Below, in pieces: positions 1 through 7,333 of a stretch of 20,473 nucleotides of DNA. Location: contig JANYDM010000027.1 of the NCBI GenBank assembly GCA_025363575.1, positions 1 through 20,473 on the forward strand, in the 5' to 3' direction. Positions within the stretch are counted from its first letter, which is position 1. Every line of letters begins with the position of its first letter. Under the pieces are notes generated by a model that made no database searches, was not told the DNA's origin, and was given only the letters and a program-made list of their open reading frames with translations. The stretch comes from Betaproteobacteria bacterium. GTDB taxonomy: Bacteria; Pseudomonadota; Gammaproteobacteria; Burkholderiales; SG8-41. A program made the position numbers and the translations under genes.

Positions 1-657
1 ATCGACGGTCTCACCGGACAAACGCGCCCCAGTCTCGATGCGCTCAATCGTGCGCTGACCCGCAGCAACGGCGCCAGCGCCGAACAAAAGCTATGGGTCC
101 TGCTGCGGCTGGCGGAAATGGCCTGGCGCTTGAATGACGCCGGGCTCGCAGAGCAATATTTCAAGCGGGCGATAGCGCTCGGCATAACCGACGGCTTCCT
201 GCTCGCGGCCTATGCGGATTTTCTGCTTGATTACGGTCGCGCGCCGGAGGTCATTACGCTGCTCAAGGACTGGACTCTCGCGGACCCGCTGCTGCTGCGC
301 CTGGCGCTTGCGGAGCAGGCTGCCGGTGCGGCGGGCGCGCGCGACCATCAGACCACGCTCGCCGATCGCTATGCCGCGGCCCGGTTGCGCGGTGATACCA
401 CGCACGAGCAGGAAGAATCGCGCTTCTGCCTGCAAATGCTCAAGCAGCCCGCCGAGGCCCTGCGCCTTGCGCAGAGCAACTGGAAGATACAAAGGGAACC
501 GCGCGATGCGCGCGTGCTGCTCGAGGCGGCAGTCGCGACGCGCGCGCCGGCAGCCGCGCAACCGGCGCTCGACTGGATGGCGGAGACTCATATCGAAGAC
601 TGGTACCTCCAGCGCCTTGCTGACCAGCTTGCCAAGATGAGCAAGGGCGGATCATGA
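1..657 (+). CDS. TPR-repeat protein, C-terminal part
   Basis: The reading frame is open from the first base, so the start lies before the window; 218 codons are visible. The sequence is Ala/Leu-rich and wholly helical in style, with TPR-like helix pairs, for example around AEMAWRLNDAGLAEQYFKRA (bases 112-171) and the following FLLAAYADFLLDYGRAPEVI stretch. No catalytic motif is visible. TPR proteins are protein-interaction scaffolds, often periplasmic or lipid-anchored, but the N-terminus that would show the location is missing. The stop overlaps the ATG of the HupE/UreJ-type permease gene by ATGA, so the two are almost certainly co-transcribed and translationally coupled. That context suggests an accessory role in metal uptake, which is inference. 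Family assignment is fairly sure; function is not. Confidence 0.75.
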   Translation: MDGLTGQTRPSLDALNRALTRSNGASAEQKLWVLLRLAEMAWRLNDAGLAEQYFKRAIALGITDGFLLAAYADFLLDYGRAPEVITLLKDWTLADPLLLRLALAEQAAGAAGARDHQTTLADRYAAARLRGDTTHEQEESRFCLQMLKQPAEALRLAQSNWKIQREPRDARVLLEAAVATRAPAAAQPALDWMAETHIEDWYLQRLADQLAKMSKGGS

Positions 658-1808
658 AGCGCGCATTGTGGTGCGTGTTGTTTATGCTTGTCGCAGGTAC
701 CGCGTCCGCGCACAAGCCGAGCGACAGTTATCTGACGATCACCGTCGACGGTGACGCGCTGCATGGTCAGTGGGACATCGCGCTGCGCGATCTCGATTTC
801 GCGATCGGGCTCGACAGCAATGGCGACGGCGAAATCACGTGGGGCGAATTGCGTGCGCACCAGGCAGAGGTCGATGCGTACGCGCTGGCGCGGCTCAGCG
901 CGACGGTCGATGGTGCGGCGTGCCCGCTGCGCGCCACCGATCACCTGGTCGACTTGCACAGCGACGGCACTTACGCGGTCATGCGCTTCGAGTCGCAGTG
1001 CGCCAAGCCGGGCGCGGCACTGGAGCTCGGCTACAACCTTTTTTTCGATCTCGACCCGCAGCACAAGGGTTTGCTCCGCCTCGTGTACGCCGGGATCACG
1101 CGCACCGCCATTTTCAGCCCCGAGACGGCGCGCCAGCGCTTCGAGCTGACGCGGCCGAGCCGGCTCACGCAGTTCATCGACTATGCGCGCGAAGGCGTGT
1201 GGCATATCTGGAAAGGCTTCGACCACATTCTTTTCCTGTTGTCGCTGCTGTTGCCGGCCGTGCTGGTGCCGCTGTCGCGGCGCACGCGCGACCCGTCGGC
1301 AACCATCGCCGGGTGGCGCGCCGTCGACCATTTAAAGCCGGCCTTTTGGGAGGTGTTCCAAATAGTCACGGCGTTCACCGTCGCGCATTCAATTACGCTG
1401 AGTCTGGCCGCACTCGGCGTAATAACGCTGCCAACAAGGCTGACCGAATCCGCCATCGCCCTGTCAGTCATCCTGGCGGCGCTCAATAATATCTACCCGC
1501 TGTTTCAGCGCCGGCGCTGGATGGTGGCGTTCGCGTTCGGCCTGATTCACGGATTCGGCTTCGCGAGCGTGCTGGCCGACCTGGGCTTGCCGCGCGATGC
1601 GCTGTTGCTCGCGCTCGTTGGCTTCAATATCGGCGTCGAAGCGGGCCAGCTGGTGATCGTCAGTGCCTTTTTGCCGTCCGCTTACTGGCTGCGCCGGACC
1701 GCGTTTTACCAGCGCGCCGTTTTTATCGGCGGCTCGGTGCTGATTTGCCTGCTCGCCACGGTGTGGTTTACCGAGCGCGCGTTCAACCTTAAATTACTGG
1801 TGTTTTAA
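654..1808 (+). CDS. HupE/UreJ-type metal permease with N-terminal periplasmic domain
   Basis: This is a 384-residue membrane protein. A signal peptide (about residues 1-19, ending TASA before HKPSDSYL) is followed by an extracytoplasmic domain to about residue 175, then a C-terminal multi-pass region of the HupE/UreJ_2 type. Family hallmarks are visible: HIWKGFDHILFLL (H184, D190, H191), FTVAHSITLSLA (H245) and GLIHGFGFASVL (H299), the conserved His/Asp residues of this nickel/cobalt-type permease group. Oddly, residues 54-65 in the N-terminal domain match an EF-hand calcium loop (DSNGDGEITWGE). The gene overlaps the TPR gene by 4 nt and is followed by tonB and a TonB-dependent receptor, which fits a metal import function. 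The metal (Ni, Co, Cu or other) cannot be read from the sequence. Confidence 0.85.
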   Translation: MKRALWCVLFMLVAGTASAHKPSDSYLTITVDGDALHGQWDIALRDLDFAIGLDSNGDGEITWGELRAHQAEVDAYALARLSATVDGAACPLRATDHLVDLHSDGTYAVMRFESQCAKPGAALELGYNLFFDLDPQHKGLLRLVYAGITRTAIFSPETARQRFELTRPSRLTQFIDYAREGVWHIWKGFDHILFLLSLLLPAVLVPLSRRTRDPSATIAGWRAVDHLKPAFWEVFQIVTAFTVAHSITLSLAALGVITLPTRLTESAIALSVILAALNNIYPLFQRRRWMVAFAFGLIHGFGFASVLADLGLPRDALLLALVGFNIGVEAGQLVIVSAFLPSAYWLRRTAFYQRAVFIGGSVLICLLATVWFTERAFNLKLLVF

Positions 1809-1817
1809 TGGCATAAT
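1789..1817 (+). promoter_or_regulatory. Candidate extended -10 promoter for tonB-receptor operon
   Basis: TGGCATAAT at 1809-1817 fits an extended -10 element (TGn followed by CATAAT, 5 of 6 to consensus). A weak -35 (TTAAAT, 1789-1794) lies 17 bp upstream. It begins right after the stop codon of the permease gene and would drive tonB at 1863. The same TGGCATAAT word precedes the substrate-binding-protein gene at 17591. Confidence 0.45.
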
Positions 1818-1826
1818 CGCTCGATT

Positions 1827-1845
1827 GGCCGCCTGATTTGCGGCC
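1827..1845 (+). terminator. Leader hairpin between permease gene and tonB
   Basis: A perfect 6-bp stem (GGCCGC / GCGGCC, loop CTGATTT) is followed by CATTTTG. It could act as a weak terminator for the upstream operon or as an attenuator/leader structure for tonB. The U-run is poor, so termination is uncertain. Confidence 0.35.
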
Positions 1846-1862
1846 CATTTTGCTGAAACCCG

Positions 1863-2588
1863 ATGTCTGACGGTTGCGCGCAATCACTCCCGTTTCACCG
1901 CTATGCAAAGCCGGCGTTTACGCCTGCGCTGCTGGTTTCACTCGCGGTTCACGCGGCTGCGGCGGGTTTGCTGTTGCAAGGGTGGCAGATCGCAGCGGTG
2001 GAGCCCCCGCATCCGCTGACCGTGACGCTCGCAGCGGCGCCGCCAATGGTGGCGGAGCGCCCGCCGGACTTGCCGGTCGAGCATACGCATGAAATTCCGT
2101 TTACGCCAAGAAGCCGCGCCCTTCCTGTGAAGCCGCTGCATCACGCGCCGCTACCCAGCTTGATTGCGGTCGAGCGGACAGAGATAGCGCCGGCCGCTAC
2201 TGTGGCTGCGCCGGTCGCCGAAGCGCCGCCGGCACCCGTGCTCCTCGCGAAAGCGCCCGCAACGGTGAGCGCGCCAGGTCGCGCGGATACAATCGAGCCG
2301 CCGCATTTCAATGTCGCCTACCTCAGCAACCCGCGGCCCGCCTATCCGCCGATGGCGCGCAAGCTGGGAATCGAAGGCGTGGTGCTGTTGCGCGTCAACG
2401 TCACCGCGCAGGGCGCGCCCGAGAAGATCGTGATTGCGCAGTCGTCCGGCGCGTCTGTCCTTGATGACGCAGCGCTCAAAGCAGTGCAAGGCTGGACGTT
2501 TGTGCCGGCGCGCCGCGGCGACACGCCAATCGCGCATCCGGTCGACGTGCCCATCCGTTTCCACCTCAGTAACAGTAACAGTAACTAG
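1863..2588 (+). CDS. tonB: TonB family energy transducer
   Basis: This 241-residue protein has the layout of a TonB protein: a short cytoplasmic N-terminus, one membrane anchor (about residues 18-42, TPALLVSLAVHAAAAGLLLQ), a Pro/Ala-rich periplasm-spanning section (about 45-145), and a C-terminal TonB domain from about residue 150 (NPRPAYPPMARKLGIEGVVLL, later GWTFVPARRG). It would couple the proton-motive force, through ExbB/ExbD encoded elsewhere, to outer-membrane receptors. Only one base separates it from the receptor gene, so it is probably the dedicated partner of that receptor. The C-terminal codons consist of a short AGTAAC repeat. No strong ribosome binding site is seen before the chosen ATG, but the anchor begins shortly after it, which supports this start. 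Confidence 0.88.
   Translation: MSDGCAQSLPFHRYAKPAFTPALLVSLAVHAAAAGLLLQGWQIAAVEPPHPLTVTLAAAPPMVAERPPDLPVEHTHEIPFTPRSRALPVKPLHHAPLPSLIAVERTEIAPAATVAAPVAEAPPAPVLLAKAPATVSAPGRADTIEPPHFNVAYLSNPRPAYPPMARKLGIEGVVLLRVNVTAQGAPEKIVIAQSSGASVLDDAALKAVQGWTFVPARRGDTPIAHPVDVPIRFHLSNSNSN
2568..2585 (+). repeat. AGTAAC x3 tandem repeat at the tonB 3' end
   Basis: Three perfect copies of the hexamer AGTAAC encode the Ser-Asn repeats at the very C-terminus of TonB and end immediately before the TAG stop. A gain or loss of one unit stays in frame and changes the TonB tail by two residues. Confidence 0.9.
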
Positions 2589-2589
2589 C

Positions 2590-4665
2590 ATGATCGTTGC
2601 GGGCCGCCGGCCGCGTCTTGCGGTGCTGGGGATGGCCTTGCTCGCGGTATTGTGTTTTACACAGTCATCGCTCGCGGCCGGCGTGCAGACGCTCGATACC
2701 GTGGATGTCATCGATGCTGCGGACAACCTCGTTGGCACCGCCGACTCGGCGAATCAAGGGACTGTAACGCGCGGGCAAATCGAGGCGCGCCCGAATTACC
2801 GGTCGGGAGAAATTCTCGAGTCGACCCCCGGGCTGATCGTCACTCAGCATAGCGGCGAGGGCAAAGCCAATCAGTATTTCCTGCGCGGCATCAATCTCGA
2901 TCACGGCACCGATGTCGCGATCACCGTCGACGGCATGCCGGTCAATCAGCGCACGCACGGTCACGGCCAAGGCTATAGCGACCTCAATTTTCTGATTACC
3001 GACCTCGTCAGCGGGCTGCAATACAAGAAGGGTCCGTACTACGCCGAAGAGGGCGATTTCTCGGCGGCGGGCGCGGTGCATTTGCAGTTGCCTGGCCGCT
3101 TGGACAAAGGCGTGGCCGAACTCGGTGGCGGGGCCGACGGCTACCGGCGTTTTCTGCTGGCGGATTCGCCGCGCGTCGGCAGCGGCAATCTGCTGTACGC
3201 GCTGGAAGTATTTCACAACGATGGACCGTGGGCGCGGCCGGACGATTACGGAAAGTTCAGTGGCATGCTGCGTTATTCGCAAGGTACCGCGCAAAATGGC
3301 TTCAACCTGACCGCGATGGCCTATCAGGGAACGTGGAACGCGACCAATCAGATTCCCAAACGCGCGGTCGATGCGGGTTTGATCAATCGCTTTGACACGC
3401 TGGACCCGAGCGATGGCGGAGATTCCAGCCGCTACAGTCTGTCGGGCGGGTGGAACAGGACGGGCGAGAGCTCGACGTCATCCGCCAATGCATACGTGAT
3501 CCGCAGCAAGCTCAATCTGTGGAACAACTTCACGTTTTTCCAGGACGACCCGGTCAACGGCGACCAATTCGAACAGACCGACCAGCGTGTGACCACAGGC
3601 CTCAATGCCAAACATACGTTGTTCGGCAAGTGGGGCGGCCACGACGTTGAAAATACCTTCGGCGTGCAGGTGCGCAACGACAACATCAACGTGGGGCTGT
3701 TCAACACCGTGCAACGTGTGCGCATAGGCACGACGCGCACCGATCACGTAGTGGAAACCAGCGCTTCGCCGTACTACCAGAACAGCCTGCGCTGGAACGA
3801 CTGGTTTCGCACGGTCGCCGGGTTGCGCGCGGATTTTTACAACGGGCAGGTCACAAGCGACAACCCGCTCAATTCGGGCAAGGCCGTCGACCACATGCTC
3901 AGCCCCAAAATATCGATGATATTCGGGCCGTGGGCGAAGACCGAGTATTACCTGAATTACGGACGGGGTTTTCACAGCAACGACCTGCGCGGCGCGACGA
4001 TCAGTGTCGATCCAAAGACGGGGGCGTCCGCCACCCGCGAATCCCTGCTTGTGCGTGCCACCGGCTATGAGACCGGCGTGCGCACCGCGGTGATCCCGCA
4101 TCTGCAGAGTTCGCTCGCCGTGTTCGCTCTCGATATTCAATCCGAACTGCTGTTCCAGGGCGACGCGGGGACCACTGCCGACAGCGGCCGTCCGAGCCGG
4201 CGCGTCGGCTTCGAATTTTCAAATCTGTATACGCCAGTACCATGGTTGGTGCTCGATGCCGATATTGCTTTTACGCGGGCGCGTTTTACGGACATCGACG
4301 TGGCGCGCGTTGGCGACCGCGTGCCCGGGGCGGTGGAGGGCGTCGCGACTTTTACCGCGTCGGTGGACAATCGTGGCCCGTATTACGGCAGCATGCGGTT
4401 GCGTTATTTCGGCCCGCGTCCATTGATCGAGGACAACTCTTTGCGCTCGAATTCGACCACGCTGCTGTCGGGACGAATCGGCTATAAATTCGACAAGAAG
4501 CTGCGCGTTCAGCTCGATGTGTTCAATCTGTTGAACCGCCAGGCAAGCCAGATCGACTATGCCTACACGTCGCAATTGCGCGGCGAGGCCGCGCCAGTCA
4601 CCGACATTCATTTCCATCCGACTGAGCCGCGATCGTTCAGGGTCTCCGCGATCCTGAATTTCTGA
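2590..4665 (+). CDS. TonB-dependent outer-membrane receptor
   Basis: This is a 691-residue outer-membrane receptor. I use the ATG at 2590, one base after the tonB stop, because it begins with a clean signal peptide (MIVAGRRPRLAVLGMALLAV, cleaved around SSLAA); upstream in-frame codons would lie inside tonB. A TonB-box-like LDTVDVI follows at the mature N-terminus. The plug domain (about 45-160) contains ILESTPGLIVTQHSGEGKA, FLRGINLDHGTDVAITVDGM and a His-containing loop QRTHGHGQGYSDLNFLI (H123, H125). The rest is a beta-barrel in style, ending RSFRVSAILNF with the terminal aromatic residue expected of outer-membrane proteins. With the neighbouring TonB and metal permease, import of a metal or metal chelate is likely; the substrate is not deducible. 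Confidence 0.9.
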   Translation: MIVAGRRPRLAVLGMALLAVLCFTQSSLAAGVQTLDTVDVIDAADNLVGTADSANQGTVTRGQIEARPNYRSGEILESTPGLIVTQHSGEGKANQYFLRGINLDHGTDVAITVDGMPVNQRTHGHGQGYSDLNFLITDLVSGLQYKKGPYYAEEGDFSAAGAVHLQLPGRLDKGVAELGGGADGYRRFLLADSPRVGSGNLLYALEVFHNDGPWARPDDYGKFSGMLRYSQGTAQNGFNLTAMAYQGTWNATNQIPKRAVDAGLINRFDTLDPSDGGDSSRYSLSGGWNRTGESSTSSANAYVIRSKLNLWNNFTFFQDDPVNGDQFEQTDQRVTTGLNAKHTLFGKWGGHDVENTFGVQVRNDNINVGLFNTVQRVRIGTTRTDHVVETSASPYYQNSLRWNDWFRTVAGLRADFYNGQVTSDNPLNSGKAVDHMLSPKISMIFGPWAKTEYYLNYGRGFHSNDLRGATISVDPKTGASATRESLLVRATGYETGVRTAVIPHLQSSLAVFALDIQSELLFQGDAGTTADSGRPSRRVGFEFSNLYTPVPWLVLDADIAFTRARFTDIDVARVGDRVPGAVEGVATFTASVDNRGPYYGSMRLRYFGPRPLIEDNSLRSNSTTLLSGRIGYKFDKKLRVQLDVFNLLNRQASQIDYAYTSQLRGEAAPVTDIHFHPTEPRSFRVSAILNF

Positions 4666-4705
4666 CATAGCAACGCCCGCGCGTTGACTGCGTCTTGCGC
4701 GGCGC

Positions 4706-5254
4706 CTAAATCTCCGCGGCGGATCGCCGATATTCGCCCGATTGCAGCCGCTCGATCGTCCATCCCCCTATGGCATAGCGGATTAACCTCAAAGTGGGAA
4801 ATCCGGTTTTGGCCGTCATGCGTCGCACCTGGCGGTTTTTGCCCTCGCGCAGCGTGATTTTGAGCCAACTCGTCGGTATCTGTCGGCGCTGGCGTATGGG
4901 CGGATCGCGCGGCCATAACCAAGCCGGCTCTGCCGTGGCCTCGGCGGTCGCGGGCAGTGTCACGAAGTCGCCGAGGTCGATGCCGCGCGCGAATTGCGCC
5001 AGCGCGTCTGCGCCCGGGATGCCTTCGACTTGCGCCCAGTAAATCTTGGCCAGCTTGTGACGTGGATCGCTGATGCGATGCTGTGTGGCGCCGTCATCGG
5101 TGAGCACCACCAGGCCCTCGCTGTCGGCGTCCAGGCGGCCGGCAGCGTAGACCGCCGGGACCGGAATGAAGTCCTTCAGCGTGCGGCGCGGCGGCGACGG
5201 GCTGAACTGGCACAGCACGCCATAGGGCTTGTTGAACAGGACGACGGAATTCAT
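4706..5254 (-). CDS. rluE: 23S rRNA pseudouridine synthase, RluE type
   Basis: This protein of 182 residues belongs to the RsuA/RluB/E/F family and lacks an N-terminal S4 domain, as RluE does. The start at 5254 ([17 protein letters not shown]) matches the usual family N-terminus; longer in-frame starts add a basic stretch unlike the family. The catalytic motif is [19 protein letters not shown], with Asp42 the predicted nucleophile, followed by KIYWAQVEG and a C-terminal [32 protein letters not shown], the RNA-binding/structural motif of the family. RluE makes pseudouridine at position 2457 (E. coli numbering) of 23S rRNA. The gene is convergent with the receptor gene (40 nt apart) and lies downstream of the aceB terminator, so it probably has its own promoter. 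Confidence 0.9.
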   Translation of the reverse strand: MNSVVLFNKPYGVLCQFSPSPPRRTLKDFIPVPAVYAAGRLDADSEGLVVLTDDGATQHRISDPRHKLAKIYWAQVEGIPGADALAQFARGIDLGDFVTLPATAEATAEPAWLWPRDPPIRQRRQIPTSWLKITLREGKNRQVRRMTAKTGFPTLRLIRYAIGGWTIERLQSGEYRRSAAEI

Positions 5255-5273
5255 GGCACTCAGGGTACAAAAT

Positions 5274-5299
5274 AATGCCCGCTCGTGCGAGCGGGCATT
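5274..5299 (-). terminator. Intrinsic terminator of aceB
   Basis: A perfect inverted repeat of 12 bp (AATGCCCGCTCG / CGAGCGGGCATT) with a minimal loop is followed on the minus strand by ATTTTGTA. It lies 20 nt past the malate synthase stop and just before the rluE start, so it separates the two genes. Confidence 0.85.
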
Positions 5300-5318
5300 G
5301 GTGCGGCAGTCCCGCGGC

Positions 5319-6953
5319 TCACGCCGCCATGGCCGTGGCGCCGCGGGTGACGCCACTGGTGAGCCATTCGTACGCGGGCAAAGTCAGAAATTCGACGTAG
5401 TCGCCCGTGCACATCTGGTCGAACAGCATTGCCGCCTCAGTGTATTTGCCGGTATTCCACGCGTCGTCGCCAACATAGGCTTTGATGCCCGGCATCTCTT
5501 CCGCCAGCAGCTGGCGAAACAATTCGGCGGTGACCTTGCGGCCGTCGGTGAGCACTCCTTTCGGACTGCGCATCCATTGCCAGATCTGCGAACGCGAAAT
5601 TTCGGCGGTGGCGGCATCTTCCATGAGGTTGTAAACGGGCACGCAGCCGTTGCCGGCAAGCCATGCGCCCAGATATTGAACGCCGACGCTGATGTTGTTG
5701 CGCAGTCCTGCCTCGGTAATCGGCTGCTCAGGCTGAAAATCAAGCAAGTCGCGCGCGCTGTAGTTGACCGCCGGCAGCTGCTTCGAATACTGGTTCGGCG
5801 CGGGCATGTGTTCGTCGAAAATCGCTTTTGCAATCGGCACCAGTCCCGGATGCGCGACCCAGGTTCCGTCGCAGCCATCGGTGACTTCGCGCAGTTTGTC
5901 CGCGCGGACTTTTTCCATCGCCGCCGCGTTGGCTGCAGGGTCGTTCTTGATCGGGATTTGCGCGGCCATGCCGCCCATGGCCGGAGCGCCGCGCCGATGG
6001 CAGGTCTTGACGAGCGTCAGCGCGTACGCGCGCATGAACGGCGACGTCATCGTAACCTGCGAGCGATCGGCCAGGCAGAAGTTGCGGTTGAGGCGGAATT
6101 TCTTGATGCACGAAAAAATATAGTCCCACCGTCCGATATTGAGGCCGGCGGAATGCTCGCGCAATTCCCACAGGATCTCGTCCATTTCGAACGCAGCCAC
6201 GACTGTTTCGATCAGGGCCGTTGCCTTGATGGTGCCGCGGATAACGCCCAGTTCGTCCTGCGCGGAATTGAAAATGTCATTCCACAACCTCGCCTCGAGA
6301 TGCGACTCCATCTTGGGCAGGTAAAAGTACGGCCCGCTGCCGCGCGCCAGCGTTTCTCTCGCGTTGTGGAAAAAATAAAGGGCGAAATCGAAAATTGCAC
6401 CCGCCACCGCCACCCCGTCGACCAGCATGTGTTTTTCGTCAAGATGCCAGCCGCGCGGGCGCGGGATCAGCACCGCGGGCTTTTCATGCAGGCGATAGTG
6501 TTTGCCGTTTTGCTCGAGCGTAATCGTGCGCCGGACGGCGTCGTACAGATTGCGCTGCCCGTCCAGCATGTTGTCCCATGTCGGGCAGTTTGCATCCTCA
6601 AAATCGGCCATGAACGTCGAGGCGCCGCAGTTAAGCGCATTGATGACCATTTTGCGATCGGTCGGGCCGGTGATTTCAACGCGGCGGTCGAGCAAGTCGG
6701 CGGGCTGCGCCGCAATCAACCATGCTGAGTCGCGCAGATTTTTAGTCTCCGGTAGAAAATCCGGCAGCGTGCCTGCGTCAAAATCGCGCTGGCGCGCGGC
6801 GCGCCGGTTGAGCAGATCCTGGCGGCGTGTTTCAAATTGGCGATGCAGCTTGGCGACAAACGCGAGTGCCGGCAGGGTCAGGATATCGGCATAAAGCGGT
6901 GCGACGGCAGCATGCAGAGCAACGCCGGTGGGCAAGGCGGTATTCGTACTCAT
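5319..6953 (-). CDS. aceB: Malate synthase A
   Basis: A 544-residue enzyme of the glyoxylate cycle that condenses glyoxylate and acetyl-CoA to malate in the cytoplasm. The length and motifs are those of malate synthase [17 protein letters not shown] (114-129), the active-site Arg region RPRGWH (165-170), the family signature [16 protein letters not shown] (265-280), metal ligands Glu249 and Asp277 by family analogy, and [17 protein letters not shown] with the catalytic-base Asp446. The ATG at 6953 is preferred over an in-frame TTG two codons upstream, because AGGAG at 6961-6965 sits 7 nt before it. No isocitrate lyase gene is in the window. A 380-nt spacer upstream separates it from the unknown minus-strand gene. 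Confidence 0.96.
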   Translation of the reverse strand: MSTNTALPTGVALHAAVAPLYADILTLPALAFVAKLHRQFETRRQDLLNRRAARQRDFDAGTLPDFLPETKNLRDSAWLIAAQPADLLDRRVEITGPTDRKMVINALNCGASTFMADFEDANCPTWDNMLDGQRNLYDAVRRTITLEQNGKHYRLHEKPAVLIPRPRGWHLDEKHMLVDGVAVAGAIFDFALYFFHNARETLARGSGPYFYLPKMESHLEARLWNDIFNSAQDELGVIRGTIKATALIETVVAAFEMDEILWELREHSAGLNIGRWDYIFSCIKKFRLNRNFCLADRSQVTMTSPFMRAYALTLVKTCHRRGAPAMGGMAAQIPIKNDPAANAAAMEKVRADKLREVTDGCDGTWVAHPGLVPIAKAIFDEHMPAPNQYSKQLPAVNYSARDLLDFQPEQPITEAGLRNNISVGVQYLGAWLAGNGCVPVYNLMEDAATAEISRSQIWQWMRSPKGVLTDGRKVTAELFRQLLAEEMPGIKAYVGDDAWNTGKYTEAAMLFDQMCTGDYVEFLTLPAYEWLTSGVTRGATAMAA

Positions 6954-7258
6954 AAGCAAGCTCCTGTTTATTGACTGAAATTAGCGCGCTGCACAATTTT
7001 CGCAATCCAAATTTCCAGTAGCACCTAGTCAAGAAGATCCTCTTAGGCTATTGAATCTCCTAATTTTTTACTGCGATCATGCAGGCCGATACTGAGATTG
7101 CTGAATTAGTATACCAGCGAGATACCGCAATGCAACATGCGAGTTTATACCGCGCTTCAATTGAGATTGAGAGCGTGAGGAGTTCAGCGGAGCCTGCCAC
7201 ACACAAGTCCTTACAGCCCGGCCGTGCGCGGGGGAGGGGGGCAAGGGTGTTCAAAACA
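6954..7258. other. Long intergenic spacer upstream of aceB
   Basis: This stretch of about 300 nt is visibly richer in A/T than its surroundings, at least up to about 7190, and holds no convincing gene. It contains the aceB ribosome binding site (AGGAG, 6961-6965) and must hold its promoter; a TTGACT on the minus strand (7027-7032) is a possible -35 but no good -10 lies at the right distance. An open frame on the plus strand (7079-7273, 64 codons) lacks the local codon bias and runs into a terminator, so I do not call it a gene. Confidence 0.5.
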
Positions 7259-7284
7259 ATGACGCCCGCATAAGCGGGCGTCAT
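7259..7284 (-). terminator. Intrinsic terminator of the 457-residue unknown gene
   Basis: A perfect 11-bp stem (ATGACGCCCGC / GCGGGCGTCAT) with loop ATAA is followed on the minus strand by GTTTTGA after two bases. It lies 49 nt beyond the stop of the gene ending at 7334. Confidence 0.85.
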
Positions 7285-7333
7285 GTTGCGATGCGCGGGC
7301 CGGGTTATCCCGCGGGCGGCAGGAGCGCCGGAG

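Noticed and set aside
302..311. DLDGDR motif in the 457-residue protein (residue numbering) as evidence for a phosphomutase or HAD enzyme
   Set aside because: The motif stands alone: the other active-site motifs of phosphohexomutases or HAD phosphatases are missing.
4672..4685. Small hairpin AACGC/GCGTT between the receptor gene and rluE
   Set aside because: Only 5 bp with no T-run on either strand, so it is too weak to call a terminator.
5229..6728. Long plus-strand open frame opposite malate synthase and rluE
   Set aside because: It is a shadow of two certain minus-strand genes; GC-rich codon bias often keeps the opposite frame open. Its protein is His/Arg/Val-rich and shows no motif.
7079..7273. 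Plus-strand open frame of 64 codons in the aceB upstream spacer
   Set aside because: Third codon positions lack the strong G/C preference of real genes here, no ribosome binding site precedes the ATG, and the frame runs into the terminator hairpin of the minus-strand gene.
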